DNA from: Hyaloperonospora brassicae | Taxonomy: Eukaryota; Oomycota; Peronosporomycetes; Peronosporales; Peronosporaceae | Assembly: GCA_947650285.1 (NCBI GenBank) | Contig: CANTFL010000428.1 | Span: 1-64,000 of the forward strand | DNA: 64,000 nucleotides | Direction of reading: 5' to 3' | In this document: positions 51,761 to 63,785 of the stretch, one piece after another | How the letters are laid out: the number at the start of each line of letters is the position of its first letter | Position numbering within the stretch: position 1 is the first letter of the stretch | Position numbers and translations under genes: made by a program | Notes under the pieces: generated by a model | Database searches by the model: none | What the model saw: the letters and a program-made list of their open reading frames with translations, nothing else | Told to the model about the DNA's origin: nothing

Positions 51761-53261
51761 CGCGTAAGAATCATATGCTGATATTTTTAATCACGGACCA
51801 AACTTTCCTGTTGGTCATTCAACAACGCAGTCTCGCGATTAGCCGCCATTAGCTCGTCGCGCATATGGCTCTTCTCGCGTTCGTTCACGAGTCGGACAAA
51901 CGCGAATCCGATCGTTTATACTCCTCATCTGTACGGAGATTTAGTACGGTCGCCAGCAAGTAGTGCCAACGATCTTACTCGTTAGCGACGTCCTCCCTCA
52001 ATTTGGTCAGGTAACGCTCATGGTTATCCAAAGTTCTATAGAGGCCCGGCGGCTGAGCCGGCCCTTGCCTTTCCACCACCACTGGAGCCAGTGGTGAAAT
52101 CTCATAATGTTCGACGCTTTCACGTTGGGCGTATCTTGAGCCACCGCGTGAGTAACAAGGAGCGGACAAGTAACCTTGTCCGCTAGCGGGGGTATCCACC
52201 ATCGTATGACATCTGGGAACCTCGATCCCAGCTGATTGCTGATGCTGAGGGTCTCGTCCACCAGTATGACGAGACTCATCCGCTATGGTTAGAGGGCCCA
52301 TCGGTAAACACACGCTTTTGGCGATTGTAGACGGATTGCAAGTTCGTAGTCGTATCCCGCATCTCAGCCGAGATGTGTGACTTTCCCCAGGGCGAACTTA
52401 GGAAATACTCATCCCTATGTGCACGTTGCGAGTTGTCGACAAAACTCGCACAAGGATCACCCCATGTGAGTCAAGAATGTCTGCCTCAAGTGAAAATCTA
52501 TGCAGCCGGTATTTTGCACCGGTAGGTGTTCGTTTCTCAAACTAATTGTGTACTACATCAAGTTTTTAGAGCAACGCTTGACGTTTTGGACGAGCGCAAT
52601 CTACCATGCCGAAAGCGAGGTCTTGTCATACTTTTCGTTACCATTGTACCATCGATGTTTAAGTGAAGCATCGAGATAGAAGTCCTCTTTTAGCGAGAAA
52701 GTTGCTCGCGCTGGACGACAAGCCATAAAGCTCTGTTGCATCGAATAATGGAACTAGATGGCGCTAGCTCGTCTCGTGAGACAAGCTATTAATGAGCTGT
52801 TCAGGCAGACACCAAGGGTTTAGCTCATAACGCTTCACCGTGATATCTTCGTCGGTACAACGGGTTTCAATGTGGCGACGGCTCGCGCTATCGTCAACGC
52901 GCTAGGGCGAAGGCGCACGATTTAACTGTTGGTATGAATTATCATATTCATCACTGGATTTATTATCGCTTCCGAACAGATTGTGACGAAAGTTGCGAGA
53001 TCGTTTATTAGAAAGTTTCTAAGTAAAAGGGAGAGGCACTACACGTTGTTGCAATGTCTCTAATCCCTTTCCTGAGTTAAACACATCTGACTCGCTAGAG
53101 TAGATGACCCCTAACTCGAAGTCATCCTATGCACGAGGTGTGATACCACTAGCGCCTGCAGCAATCGGTGCTGCAGGCAGAGAACAAGAAGCAGACGACG
53201 AGTAGTCTTCCCCAGATACTGACACAGCTATAGGCTGCGTCTTCTTTGAGTCGCCCTGTAA
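51720..53261 (-). pseudogene. Antisense ORF of element Y
   Basis: Decayed fourth copy of the antisense frame. In order: LQGDSKKTQPIAVSVSG (start codon changed to TTA), GITPRA, LGVIYSSESDVFNSG, LINSLSHET, LVPLFDATELYGLSSSASNF, EDFYLDASLKHRWYNGNEK. After stops comes the coiled-coil end (RTLDNHERYLTKLREDVANE, NDQQESL). Tyr is present where A and B have TAA. Its presence in Y shows that the frame predates the split of all subfamilies here. Confidence 0.6.
52180..52332 (+). pseudogene. Element Y chromodomain fragment
   Basis: NLVR, stop, RGYPPSYDIWEPRSQLIADA, EGLVHQYDETHPLW. The stop is a TAG in place of the conserved Trp of the WRGYPP motif. The rest of the domain C-terminal half is legible in one frame. 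Confidence 0.75.
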
Positions 53262-53882
53262 TGAAGTTACACAATCGGTGTGTGTGTAACGAGTTACATA
53301 TCATGTGTGGTACACAAAGGACAGAGTCCCATTAACATGATATTAAAACACCACATCAATTGTTGGGGGCTGACGTGTGTCAGCCACCGAAATAATAGTT
53401 ATTTAGGTATGAAGTAGAACAGTGGTGACTAGGTGAAGTACGTTGTTCTGAGGTGTTCTTCTAGATATACAGAAATAGAGTTCAGTTCCCATTTTGATCA
53501 CTAAAGACACGTGCCTAAAGAGGCGTATTTGATAGGTAAGAGCTAGCAACTCCTTTAAAGGTAGCTACTCTTGATCACCATGTGCTGTAACTCTCTTATA
53601 TCGTTTAATCCCCTGGAACAGGGACCGTGATCTCTCTAAGCTTGTTGGATCTCTGAGTGGGGTTCTCTGAACCAGAGTTGCTCGTTATGCGTTGATTCTT
53701 CCTCTGACTTAAGGAGATGTGTAGCTCCGCTACACGCCCCGCATAGACATGTTAACTATGCCAGGTAAGGTCAGGTATGAATATATCTGACCGGACAAGT
53801 GCTCCCTGTCCCAATGGTGACCAACGGCTCGTCACCAAGTTTCGATATTTACACGGTTTACTATGCGTTGAGGGAGGGGTCA

Positions 53883-54323
53883 TGTAACGATTAGCCCGTT
53901 TAATGAAATCGTCATTATAAAGAAGTTAGCAACAAAGAATATCACGCTGAATATTCTTTTACGATATCACGAAGCACAGTGATATTGTTGGGATGACCGA
54001 AGGGTCGACTTATTGTTTGATATTGTGACTATATCAACCCACCAATCGCTGCTATACACGCGCAATGAGTGGTGAGTAGACGTCATCATACGTTTCGTTA
54101 GATTAATATTATTACGTCGGGACAAACCGAGACAATAAGAGTTATGGGACTTACTTTATATTTGAAACCAGTTTTATTTATACCACGCCAAGAGTCTTTA
54201 TCTTAGTCGCTTACTTTCGTCTGTGTAGTGTTCACAATTTGCTAAGAACTGACATTCACTGTTGTCAGTGAAAGTTAACTCCGTACTGGTAGACCAGTAC
54301 TAAGTCGTCGGTATTCCGTCACT
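53883..54323 (+). repeat. Element Y LTR (right copy)
   Basis: About 441 bp, TGTAACGATTAGCCCG to roughly ATTCCGTCACT. It matches 39849-40291 in inverse orientation. The outer terminus has decayed, so the exact end and target duplication are unsure. Confidence 0.82.
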
Positions 54324-54431
54324 TCGTGTTTAACATTCACTTCCTTTGATAATATTATGTCTACAGTATTTAGGACCCGACGTCAGCGGCAGTATAATCA
54401 TCGATATTCACTCATCGAAGTAACTGTATGG

Positions 54432-55518
54432 TACTTCACAAACAGTGGTAGCGGTGACAAATTTGGGTCAACTTGTGAGTAAACGTCGCGATGAGGAAGA
54501 GACGAGGACGGGTGAGCATATCATGACTGTCTTCGATAGATACAAAAGCTGGCGCCACGATGGATGCATGTGACCTTGTCTGGCAAGATGAGAATTGATG
54601 AGTTCAAGATGCATTTGCACATAAACTGAGCCAAGATGGGCTCACCAATCCGCTGCGCAAGTTTGAATACAATTGCGTCTTTATATACGAGCAAGTAGCG
54701 TTGCCTGTTAGACATTTTGGCTCTTAAGGGCTTTCCGTTTTGTTGCGGAAGTGTACTTTCGATGCATCGGAGATCTTTTTTATGAAATCCACAAAGGCAT
54801 TGTTAGACGCGCAGATTAATACGTTTGTGGTGTTCCGTTCGATGAGGCGCACCTCATGTTGGAAGCCACATAATTTTCTTTGTCGAAGTTGTGTGGTGAG
54901 TCTGAGTGGAAGATGCACATGCAATGAACTGTCCAAGGTACAGAAGGACTGTTGGGACACATGCAACGATCTACGAGTGACAAGGACGACTCTTCAGAAA
55001 CTATGGAAAGATCTTCAAATAGGATGTATCTACCAGACTAACAACGCTAATATATATTCACTTTATCATTTCCAACCTGCGTTGCAGATCTTGTTTTCCT
55101 ACACCTCGCGACTTCAAGAAAGGATGTTAATCGACTTTAAACACCCGCGAACCCCGTCTCGGTTGTGGAGCACCAGCTCAATGGCCTTGCACAGGTTTGA
55201 GCGTGCGATGCGTCGAGAGCTTTCGTCACCTAGATCAGTAGCCAAGGATTTTAGTCGTTGTAGATTCCGTCCTTTTCTTTGTAACTTACAAATTCCGTTG
55301 CAAGGCATTGATGTTAGGCTCAATGTTAATGTGAATACCATTGTAGCAGATTCTACTTTGCAACATTACTTTCACAGACAGTCTTATTGAGAATATTGCC
55401 GTGTAGGTAGTGGTCGACAGCATTTGACGGTACCACGTTCGTTGACTGATACAGCCGCTACTTTGGCCGACAATTTTGCCAAATGGAAATAGAAGCGGGC
55501 AGCGAGTGGTAAGCAGAT
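54432..55518 (+). repeat. Inverted repeat arm (left), 1.1 kb
   Basis: Matches 60805-61886 in reverse orientation with few differences. It begins about 110 bases after the Y LTR. No transposon domain is recognised, and the arm contains the 216-codon frame described next. Confidence 0.85.
54740..55390 (+). CDS. 216-aa hypothetical ORF in inverted arm (left)
   Basis: Open frame repeated at 60931-61581. The start codon is TTG at 54740 or a later ATG at 54782. Cys-rich patch CWKPHNFLCRSCVVSLSGRC, otherwise no recognised domain. Differences between copies are few (Leu/Trp in CNLQIP, Asn/Ser in RLNVN). On the other strand two short frames also lie in both copies (54724-54966 and 54521-54715), so the coding strand is uncertain. 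Low confidence that it is a gene. Confidence 0.3.
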   Translation: MLRKCTFDASEIFFMKSTKALLDAQINTFVVFRSMRRTSCWKPHNFLCRSCVVSLSGRCTCNELSKVQKDCWDTCNDLRVTRTTLQKLWKDLQIGCIYQTNNANIYSLYHFQPALQILFSYTSRLQERMLIDFKHPRTPSRLWSTSSMALHRFERAMRRELSSPRSVAKDFSRCRFRPFLCNLQIPLQGIDVRLNVNVNTIVADSTLQHYFHRQSY

Positions 55519-58500
55519 ATTAATTATGGTTCTGTGGTAAAGATGTTGTTGCCAAATATAAAAATAAACACGACGTTGCCTTTAACATTTTCCTTGAGCA
55601 AACATCAAAGGATCATATCAGCTGCGAACCTTGTCGTCGTAGTTATAACGCACGACTCATGGTCCATAGTGGCCATGGTGTGATCCAGTGATACCATCAA
55701 CGCACTACACTTATGAGCAATCTGTATATACATGCCTGTTGTAAAATTTCTCGACACGCATTGAGAAATAGTGTGAGAGACAATGTAATGAATGAATCGA
55801 CAATATTAAATGCACTTCTTCTTTTATATAACACGCGCTACCGTTTTTAAGTGTGCTAGCTCCTCACTCAATAATTTAATAGCTATCCGGTTAATTTAGA
55901 TCTTCTTATATTAACCTGATCGCTATGTCACTATCAATAATTCGATGAGATACTGTATAGCTGCTGGCGAATTATCGACTACAACACGTCTTTTTTGGGA
56001 GGCTTGCTGTAGTCAATAATTCGACAGCAGCAATACAGTGTCTTGTCAGATTTTAGAGAACCATCCTTCAATCAGTAGCACAAACAAGTATGTGCAAAAC
56101 AGTTCTTAATATACCAGATATTAGAATATAAACTCTTAGTTACCAGCGCTTCTCTTTTGCAGCACAATATGGAAATTAAATTATTGCTACATCTGCCGCT
56201 GTTTGTCTTACTCTCCTGGTTGTGCTGCTAAGTATAGACATATACCAGCTTTTAGAACTCCTTAATTAAATCTCACGCTACTTCAACCTGGTGTCTCAAA
56301 TATTAGGGGTTCAATTGTCTTCCGACAGTTGAACACGCATTGTCCAACGCGCATATTTCCTTTATACGTCAGACAGTGTTGTGCGCAGCACATCTCGTTG
56401 CGAGATTAGCCATGTCGGTGTTACTAAATTCGATATTAGAATCTTAATGGTGTGTTCTCAGATCAATTATGTAACTATCGCAGACAATCATAGAATCAAA
56501 CCATTTCCCGTTTCTATCGATACGTGCGCTATACGTGTCTTAAAAAAAGTCATTCCAACCTGTAGTCTAGACCTTCCTTATAGCGTGTACTCCTTAACGC
56601 TAGTTGTCACTTAGTACTCTTAATCGCTGATAGTCTACTCTGAGACAAGAATCTCTACGGTTTTGTTGACTCCTCAAGTCGAGAGCAATTAGTTATAGGC
56701 AGCTAGGAAGTATTTGAGTTTATAACATACCTTTTATTCGGCCAAGAAGGAATCTATATGTCTTCCATTCTTTCTCTGAACATGGAACTAGCGTATACTG
56801 CTATCATTACGAGTCTACGATGTCTCGTTACTCCTGTCCGGACTTGGCGGTCCACCTAACAATAGCGGTCTCATGCACTATGTTACTAGTGGATGATGGA
56901 TCCTTTTTTTACGCTACGCGTAATGCAACTCTTGATATAGTGACCTCTACAAGAGGGTGGTCGAGCGTATGGTCTCGTTCGTCGTTTCATCATCCATCTT
57001 GGCCTTTGGTAGAATGAACAAATTGTTTTGGTCGTCGATTTCAAATCAAACAAATATGACATGGTCGAATTAATGATGATGTTTCTCAACCAGCAGATAT
57101 ACCTATCACCTGAGACTGCAGATAAAGTTGTTCACCAATCTAACGTGTGGAGATAACAGCGAGCAACTTCTATGATCGTGAAAGGTTATAGATATATATC
57201 TTTTAAGTCCAATAAGTATATTCCTTGCTGCAGTGTCTATCTAAAACTGACGAGCTCTCAAAGCTTGTCGCATGAAGGGCAAATTTACGAAGCGGAAGTA
57301 ATTGATGTAAATTTGAGCTGAACTAGTCAACATCATGACCCTACCATTCATACGTTTCAATACAAAAGTTATTGGGCGTAAGATTTGATTCTAGAAACGG
57401 ATGAGCAGTAACTGGATCGAGAAGTTTCGACCGCATGTCGCGGGCGACTAAGCACTATTTTGCAGTGGGTGATCCACATAGTGGGGGGCTACACACCGAT
57501 ATCTCAGGCCGAGCGACCTTGGACACCGCAATCTTAAGCGATGTGATCTTGGAAGACGCGATCTTAAAGAAGTGATCTTAGGTAACGCGATCTCGTACAC
57601 TATGTTCTTTGCATGATAAGATCACGGTAATCTGGCGTGGAAAACCAAATACATTGAAAGATCAAACCTCGACAGCTTAAAACGACACGTGACGTTTTCT
57701 CCTTATGAAATGAATAGGTTCAGTCAATGGTTTGGACTCTAGTTTGATGACTTCAAAAGGGAAACCATTTACATATAAGTGCCAAATTTTGTCCTTTATC
57801 CGGGTAGGATTATTTGGAATCCCAATGTCTGAAAAGATTAGCTGGCCACTGAGAAGATCACTCCTAGATTATATAGCCAGGAGTGCAAGATATCTACAAA
57901 ACCCCTCAGTTTCGATTGAATGCAGAGTGCAAGATCGAGAGACGGCTTAAGTGGTCAGAAGACTCGCGGACCAAGCATCTGCTTTGGACAAGGCGATCTC
58001 GTAGATATCGAGGCGACACTTATCCAGACCCTACACGTATACCCGTGGCCGTTTGAATAGTATCATTCGATCACTAACTCGTCTCAAAAACGGTTAAGGT
58101 TTTCCACACGATTCTGCGTGGAAGTTTGCAGCCCGCCCTACCGACGAGTACACAAGGTGATGAAAGTTCAAGCACGGAAGCAAAGTACCCCCCTGATATT
58201 CGGTCGTCTAAGCGCTAGTGAAGGGACAGAATCACGAGACATATATGAACAACACTCCGCTATAATGATTATTCTCTCCAAAGCTTCATTCCTTGACTTC
58301 AATTTTATTTGTTAATATAGTAACTATGATACAATAAACTTTACATGTGAGTTGATTTTATAGAGTGGTGGCTTGCAGGCGTTGAGGTGTCATAAGTCTG
58401 CGACATGTCCGATTTATTATCTATTTGAAACCAATCATTGTGTCTGCTCAATATTATTTGACGCAAAGCAATCATAAGATATGATCTCCAAAATGCCACT

Positions 58501-58619
58501 TCGCGATCTATATCGACCTGCTTAACATCTTAAGTTACCAACACCCTGTTGCATTAAAACTGGTGCTTACAATAAAGAAAAATTCTGATTTTTTGATCTA
58601 CAATAAACAGGCTTTAATT
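55519..58619. other. Spacer, no confident gene
   Basis: AT-rich DNA inside the 54.4-61.9 kb inverted repeat. Weak hints only. Near 56940-57100, broken frames resemble a gypsy integrase core (WSSVWSRSSF, VVDFKSNKYDMVEL). At 57500-57600, GCGATCTTA-type blocks recur four to five times. The 72-codon frame at 57732-57950 is unrecognised. Confidence 0.4.
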
Positions 58620-59180
58620 ACTCGATAAATGGCCTCGACAAAATACGGCATTGCCTATGCGAATATTTCTCATCGCAAAATATGTCGCACATGCATAATG
58701 ATCGCCTTGATTCTAATTGCAATCGGAGGATTGACTTCGTTGACGTAGTCGCTGCTTTTCTATATGGTGAATTTTAGTACATTTTGTACATTATGATACT
58801 GAACATCATGCAAGAAGATCCGCAAATTTGACTGTTATAAGCTCGTAAGTCAAACTACGGACCTTAGAACGGAAGATGTAAAATGCTCAATAATAAAAAA
58901 ACCTCTATCGTCTATGAAGCATTCGAGCATGCTCCGAGCATTTATATCAGGTGCTGATGCTGGACTGGTTACTGCTTTAAGTATACGTTGAAGACGTAAG
59001 AGCCACTGGGCAATCGCTCGAGATGAAACGTCATGTCAAGGGAAATCCGGAGTGTCGATTTGATGTGACGTACAGTGAAGCAAGTAATACCCTTTTCAGC
59101 ATGGTAGATTAAGTGACATTGCCCTGCGTCAGAGGCTATCCCATAGGAACCTTTTGAAACGATACAGAACGCAAGGTTTC
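58620..59180 (+). pseudogene. Ty1/copia RT relic
   Basis: Heavily decayed copia RT: KYGIAYANI near 58640, then FVDVVAAFLYGEF (consensus DVVTAFLYGEL, first catalytic Asp) near 58735-58775, and DVTYSEASNTLFSMVD near 59060-59110, resembling the post-RT connector. Many stops. A separate insertion from the copia at 41-43 kb. Confidence 0.55.
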
Positions 59181-60804
59181 AAGATTGTGCTGCGTTCAGT
59201 TGACATCGGCAAAAGAACGGTAAAAAATATATTGAAAATACTATATTTTGCGAGCTTTGTCGTAAGGACGTTGATTTCAAAATGCACTTAATTTGCGCGA
59301 TTAACCAGAAACCTTTTTATAATGTTGAGTTGATTGCTCGACTATGAAGCCTGTAAAACAAACACATACAAGATTGTAGTAAGCCGCATTTTTTGACCCA
59401 AATCGCATATATTCGCATAAAATCGATATAGCGAAGTAGCGACATCGTCGATGAATACTTTTCAGAAGCAGATTGTGCTGGGGACGTTTTTAGACGATAT
59501 ATAAACGTTACGATATGATTTTTATGCTAATAGTGTGAATTCAGTTCATGTTTTATATATATAAAGGAAGGCATGTCCGTTTTATTGGCGTATATTCGAT
59601 TATAACGAGCATCTCAACAATTTGAGGCGACGTTTCCAGGGCGTATGCGAAGGTCCTCTTAAGGAATGCTGTTCACGATATGTGAGCGACCGACTGGTAT
59701 GAATGTCGCCCAAGCTGTTTTAGAAAGATATAGATGTCAAAAGAATCAATTAGTGTTATAATAACAAGCAATTTAACTGATCCAAAACAGTGGTTGTCAT
59801 ATAATTGAGCTACTACTTTGTAATACCGCTTATATTCAGCGTCGAACGAATTTGATTTTACATTAATGATCACAACAGCAAAAGGATGGGCGTGAGAAGG
59901 CATTCAGTGGGTGCGCACGTAGATGATTTATTATGTCGTGCTTACATCGACCAGTGTGGTAAGATAAGAGATTCGCAAATTCTTAAGTAAGCTTTATCAA
60001 CATCTGCATTGTGTTGGAGCTTATAAACATGGATGAATTAACGCGAGCTTATGGGCGCAATACTGCTGACCAGAGCGACACTAAATCAACACGCCTACCT
60101 CTCCCACCTAAATGGATATTAGAATTAAATAGAAGGTATGCACCTACCAGCCGAGCCATAATTTTACCCATCTATTCGAAAGCTCCTTGCCTGAAATATA
60201 TTAATCAATGGCTTGCGCATTACACGCGTCAGAATATTAATTTCGCAGTCGATAAGATCACTCGACGATGTCACAGACAGAATGTAGGAATGTAAAAGCT
60301 GGGCAAGCACGTGGCACAAGACATAAACAACACACGCACGAGGTTCCTACGCGTTTGGATGAATAAAACAATGGGACTTGTGATAGGCTGGCACATTTAG
60401 TGACCTAGATGCTGACGGAATTACCTATGTGCGTTTATCAACGTACTCGTGATAGGTACCAATAATACTTTGTAGTAGAAATAAAATCAACTATCTAACC
60501 TTAATTCACGGAAAGCATGTTGGTGTTGGTTTGTCATTCTTGCTCGACACTTTGCTAAGGCAAGGTTGCAACGGGACGTTATACATATGGATAGTGACAT
60601 AATGGCTATACGCACTATTCGTTGACCAGGCGCTTGCTCCATTACAAACATTTCATTTTCAGACTGAGAAAGTTTACAATATCGAATCAACAGCAATTTG
60701 TTAATATGGAAGGTGAGAAACATATTTGGCAGTCGAGTCAATATGCACATAGTATGAAAAAAAATCATGAGGCCCACGTAAAAAAAGATACATATGTGAA
60801 CAAT
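59181..60804. other. Spacer, no recognised gene
   Basis: AT-rich with short frames only; the largest are 76 codons (59673-59903 minus) and 94 codons (60011-60295 plus), neither with a motif. No transposon end seen. Confidence 0.45.
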
Positions 60805-61886
60805 CTACTTACCACTCGCTGCCCGCTTCTATTTCCATTTGGCAAAATTGTCGGCCAACGTAGTGGCTGTATCAGTCAACGAACGTGGTACCGTCGAATG
60901 CTGGCGACCACTACCTACACGGCAATATTCTCAATACGACTGTCTGTGAAAGTAATGTTGCAAAGTAGAATCTGCTACAATGGTATTCACATTAACACTG
61001 AACCTAACATCAATGCCTTGCAACGGAATTTGCCAGTTACAAAGAAAAGGACGGAATCTACAACGACTAAAATCCTTGGCTACTGATCTAGGTGACGAAA
61101 GCTCTCGACGCATCGCACGCTCAAACCTGTGCAAGGCCATTGAGCTGGTGCTCCACAACCGAGACGGGGTTCGCGGGTGTTTAAAGTCGATTAACATCCT
61201 TTCTTGAAGTCGCGAGGTGTAGGAAAACAAGATCTGCAACGCAGGTTGGAAATGATAAAGTGAATATATATTAGCGTTGTTAGTCTGGTAGATACATCCT
61301 ATTTGAAGATCTTTCCATAGTTTCTGAAGAGTCGTCCTTGTCACTCGTAGATCGTTGCATGTGTCCCAACAGTCCTTCTGTACCTTGGACAGTTCATTGC
61401 AGGTGCATCTTCCACTCAGACTCACCACACAACTTCGACAAAGAAAATTATGTGGCTTCCAACATGAGGTGCGCCTCATCGAACGGAACACCACAAACGT
61501 ATTAATCTGCGCGTCTAACAATGCCTTTGTGGATTTCATAAAAAAGATCTCCGATGCATCGAAAGTACACTTCCGCAACAAAACGGAAAGCCCTTAAGAG
61601 CCAAAATGTCTAACAGGCAACGCTACTTGCTCGTATATAAAGACGCAATTGTATTCAAACTTGCGCAGCGGATTGGTGAGCCCATCTTGGCTCAGTTTAT
61701 GTGCAAATGCATCTTGAACTCATCAATTCTCATCTTGCCAGACAAGGTCACATGCATCCATCGTGGCGCCAGCTTTTGTATCTATCGAAGACAGTCATGA
61801 TATGCTCACCCGTCCTCGTCTCTTCCTCATCGCGACGTTTACTCACAAGTTGACCCAAATATGACCCGCTACCACTTTAAGTACCG
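60805..61886 (-). repeat. Inverted repeat arm (right), 1.1 kb
   Basis: Reverse copy of 54432-55518. It ends exactly where effector unit U3 begins, so the duplication of U3 and this arm may share a breakpoint. Confidence 0.85.
60931..61581 (-). CDS. 216-aa hypothetical ORF in inverted arm (right)
   Basis: Second copy of the 54740-55390 frame, with Trp for Leu in CNWQIP and RFSVN for RLNVN. No recognised domain. Doubtful as a gene. Confidence 0.3.
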   Translation of the reverse strand: MLRKCTFDASEIFFMKSTKALLDAQINTFVVFRSMRRTSCWKPHNFLCRSCVVSLSGRCTCNELSKVQKDCWDTCNDLRVTRTTLQKLWKDLQIGCIYQTNNANIYSLYHFQPALQILFSYTSRLQERMLIDFKHPRTPSRLWSTSSMALHRFERAMRRELSSPRSVAKDFSRCRFRPFLCNWQIPLQGIDVRFSVNVNTIVADSTLQHYFHRQSY

Positions 61887-62165
61887 CATCATCGTTTACT
61901 TGATGCGATGCAAAGAAGACCCATCGTGGAAAGTTGCGTCGCCGATCGTTTACTCGCGTCCGTGATCAGAGCACGCTGAAAACGACACACAGGTTGCTTG
62001 GATCTCGAGCAAGGTACAAGAATATTTGAGACAGCCATTCGCGAGTCTAAGCGGCAACTTGTTATTGCTGTACTCGAATCGAAGCGGATGGATGCGTGCC
62101 CGGCACTGACAACGCTCGTCGACAACGGTATCGGCAAACGATGCATTGTACCCCCTTCTTTTGCT

Positions 62166-62588
62166 TCAAATCCTGATCATAGAGCACTTATCACGGAACA
62201 CTGAGTGCTCTTCATGCCCGAACGTAGGCAAGGAAAGCGCTCGACACGGGCATTTGCAAACAAGCTTTTCGTCTGGTGGCAGTACAGTCAGCGTCACTGT
62301 GACGTTCGTTTTCTTCTCGTTCTGCACCAACATGTGTTTGGCGGTTGCGTCTGTCTCGTGGCTTTTTGCTCCCATTCGGGTCTGAAAGGTCAACTCGTTG
62401 TTACGGGCGATAGGCGGGCGAGTCACGAATATCTTTACGCCTCCTCTCTTCACGGCAGGAACAGGCTGTATGAATGAACACGAGAGAGTTTCGTTTGGTT
62501 TTGTGGGCAAGCTGTTATCGGCGCCAACGAAACGAAACTGCCTCGTTTTATACAGCCTGTCCCGGTCGTCAACCGACGACAGCCTCAT
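62166..62588 (-). CDS. Divergent 140-aa hypothetical ORF (U3)
   Basis: Third copy of the frame at 29702-30124, same translation. No domain recognised. Doubtful as a gene. Confidence 0.22.
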   Translation of the reverse strand: MRLSSVDDRDRLYKTRQFRFVGADNSLPTKPNETLSCSFIQPVPAVKRGGVKIFVTRPPIARNNELTFQTRMGAKSHETDATAKHMLVQNEKKTNVTVTLTVLPPDEKLVCKCPCRALSLPTFGHEEHSVFRDKCSMIRI

Positions 62589-62746
62589 TTATCGGTGAAA
62601 CAATACTGTGGTCGAGTTGACAACGATCCAGGATACGCTCAACCGATTTCGACCAACTCGGAGTCGTCGTTGAGCGTGCGGGTGATACCTGTCACCCTGT
62701 GCTGCCGCACCGACTCGGCCATTCTGGATCTAGCCACTTATCGAGT

Positions 62747-63292
62747 ATGCAAGCTTTTTACGCCGCGTTGTTCGCCTTGCTTCTGTCGGCGACGTTGCCC
62801 TCGAGTTTGGGCGCCGAAGCCGCAATGCAAACGGTGACTGCCGATATGGGTGTCAACCTTCGAAGAGTGCTGATGACGACTGGCGAAGAGGACCCGGTTC
62901 CGGCAGCTGACGCCGAAGAAGAGGTGGATGAGTCTGTGGCGACGGGTAACTCAGTAACGCCGGTGTCGACCAGTGGTCTGACCGAGCTGGTCGCTGAAGA
63001 AGAGAAGAGCACCGAAGAGCAAGAAAACAAAGAAGAGGAGGAAGAGGAGGAGGAGAACGAGGAAGGTGAGCAAAAAGTTGGGGAGAAGAAGAAAGAACAA
63101 AATAAAGAGGAGAAGAAGGGAGAAGTAGAGGAGGAGGAGGAGGAGGGGGAGGAGGAGGAGGAAAAGAAAAAAGAGGAGGAAAAAACGGACTCATCGTCAG
63201 CCATCAAGCCGTCGGAAGCAGCGGGTGTCGATGAAGAGAAGGTCCAGGAAGAAGACGAGAACACTACTCCTGCTTTGCCCGCCGAAGAGTAG
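62747..63292 (+). CDS. Secreted acidic RxLR-like protein, copy 3
   Basis: 181 residues, same signal peptide and NLRRVLM...GEED leader as copies 1 and 2. The Glu tract is replaced by a mixed acidic/basic stretch (NEEGEQKVGEKKKEQNKEEK, then GEVEEEEEEGEEEEE). SAIKPSEAAGVDEEK follows. Because the interrupted version resists slippage, copy 3 may represent the older state and copies 1 and 2 an expanded one; the reverse is possible. Frame intact. Same donor-like GTAGGT at the stop. Confidence 0.7.
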   Translation: MQAFYAALFALLLSATLPSSLGAEAAMQTVTADMGVNLRRVLMTTGEEDPVPAADAEEEVDESVATGNSVTPVSTSGLTELVAEEEKSTEEQENKEEEEEEEENEEGEQKVGEKKKEQNKEEKKGEVEEEEEEGEEEEEKKKEEEKTDSSSAIKPSEAAGVDEEKVQEEDENTTPALPAEE

Positions 63293-63785
63293 GTTCACGA
63301 ACAAGACAAACGAACCCCACTACAGCTTTGCGCATGGTCTTGCCAGAGAGATTTCTGAAAAAGACACAGGCTTTGACTCCGATACCAGTTTTTGGAACGC
63401 TGGTGGATGAGTCAGCAAGTGCGGCTGAAGGAGGGAAGGAAGTCGAAGGAGAGGAGAACGAGAGCACTGAAGCTTGTTGAGAATGCCGTCAATGCCAAGA
63501 AAACGACGAAGGAAGGTGGAGAAGGTCGGCATACTGGAGAGACCTTCGTCAACTTGTCTGAAAGCACCGGTGACGAAGAGGTGACGACAGGGTGGTGTTT
63601 GGGAGAGTGACTGGGTCGACGACGCCTTCGAGGACAAGCAAGATGGTTGAGGTAGTAGTGGCGTTACAAACAATACAAATACGCGATTTTATCTGATACA
63701 GTAGTCCCACGTACGCTTGACAGTCATTCCGATATACTCGCATCGAGGAGGTTCTCCAGTCGTCCGTCCTTCCTCGTGTCTCCGT

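Larger units (their letters stand above)
51229..53882 (+). mobile_element. Element Y, 3' part
   Basis: Right of arm R the sequence differs from X: integrase C-terminal domain (about 51410-51760), chromodomain (52180-52330), antisense frame on the minus strand, an extra stretch of about 500 bases (53262-53740), then a polypurine tract (GAGGGAGGGG) before the LTR at 53883. With 38742-40291 it accounts for a whole Y element of about 8.5 kb. Confidence 0.75.
61887..63785 (+). repeat. Duplicated effector unit U3
   Basis: Near-identical to U1 and U2 over about 1.9 kb. Its left edge matches U2 slightly further (CATCATCG) than U1. Its right edge parts from the others at the CTCCGTTACATCC block. It lies on the plus strand outside the 38.7-47.4 kb inversion. 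Confidence 0.85.

Noticed and set aside
53883..54323. Target duplication for element Y
   Set aside because: The 5-mers beside the two Y LTRs (rc of AAATA, and TCGTG or CTTCG) do not match; the right terminus is decayed. No claim made.
56940..57100. Gypsy integrase fragment
   Set aside because: Only two short, out-of-frame resemblances (WSSVW, VVDFKSNK). Too weak to annotate as a feature.
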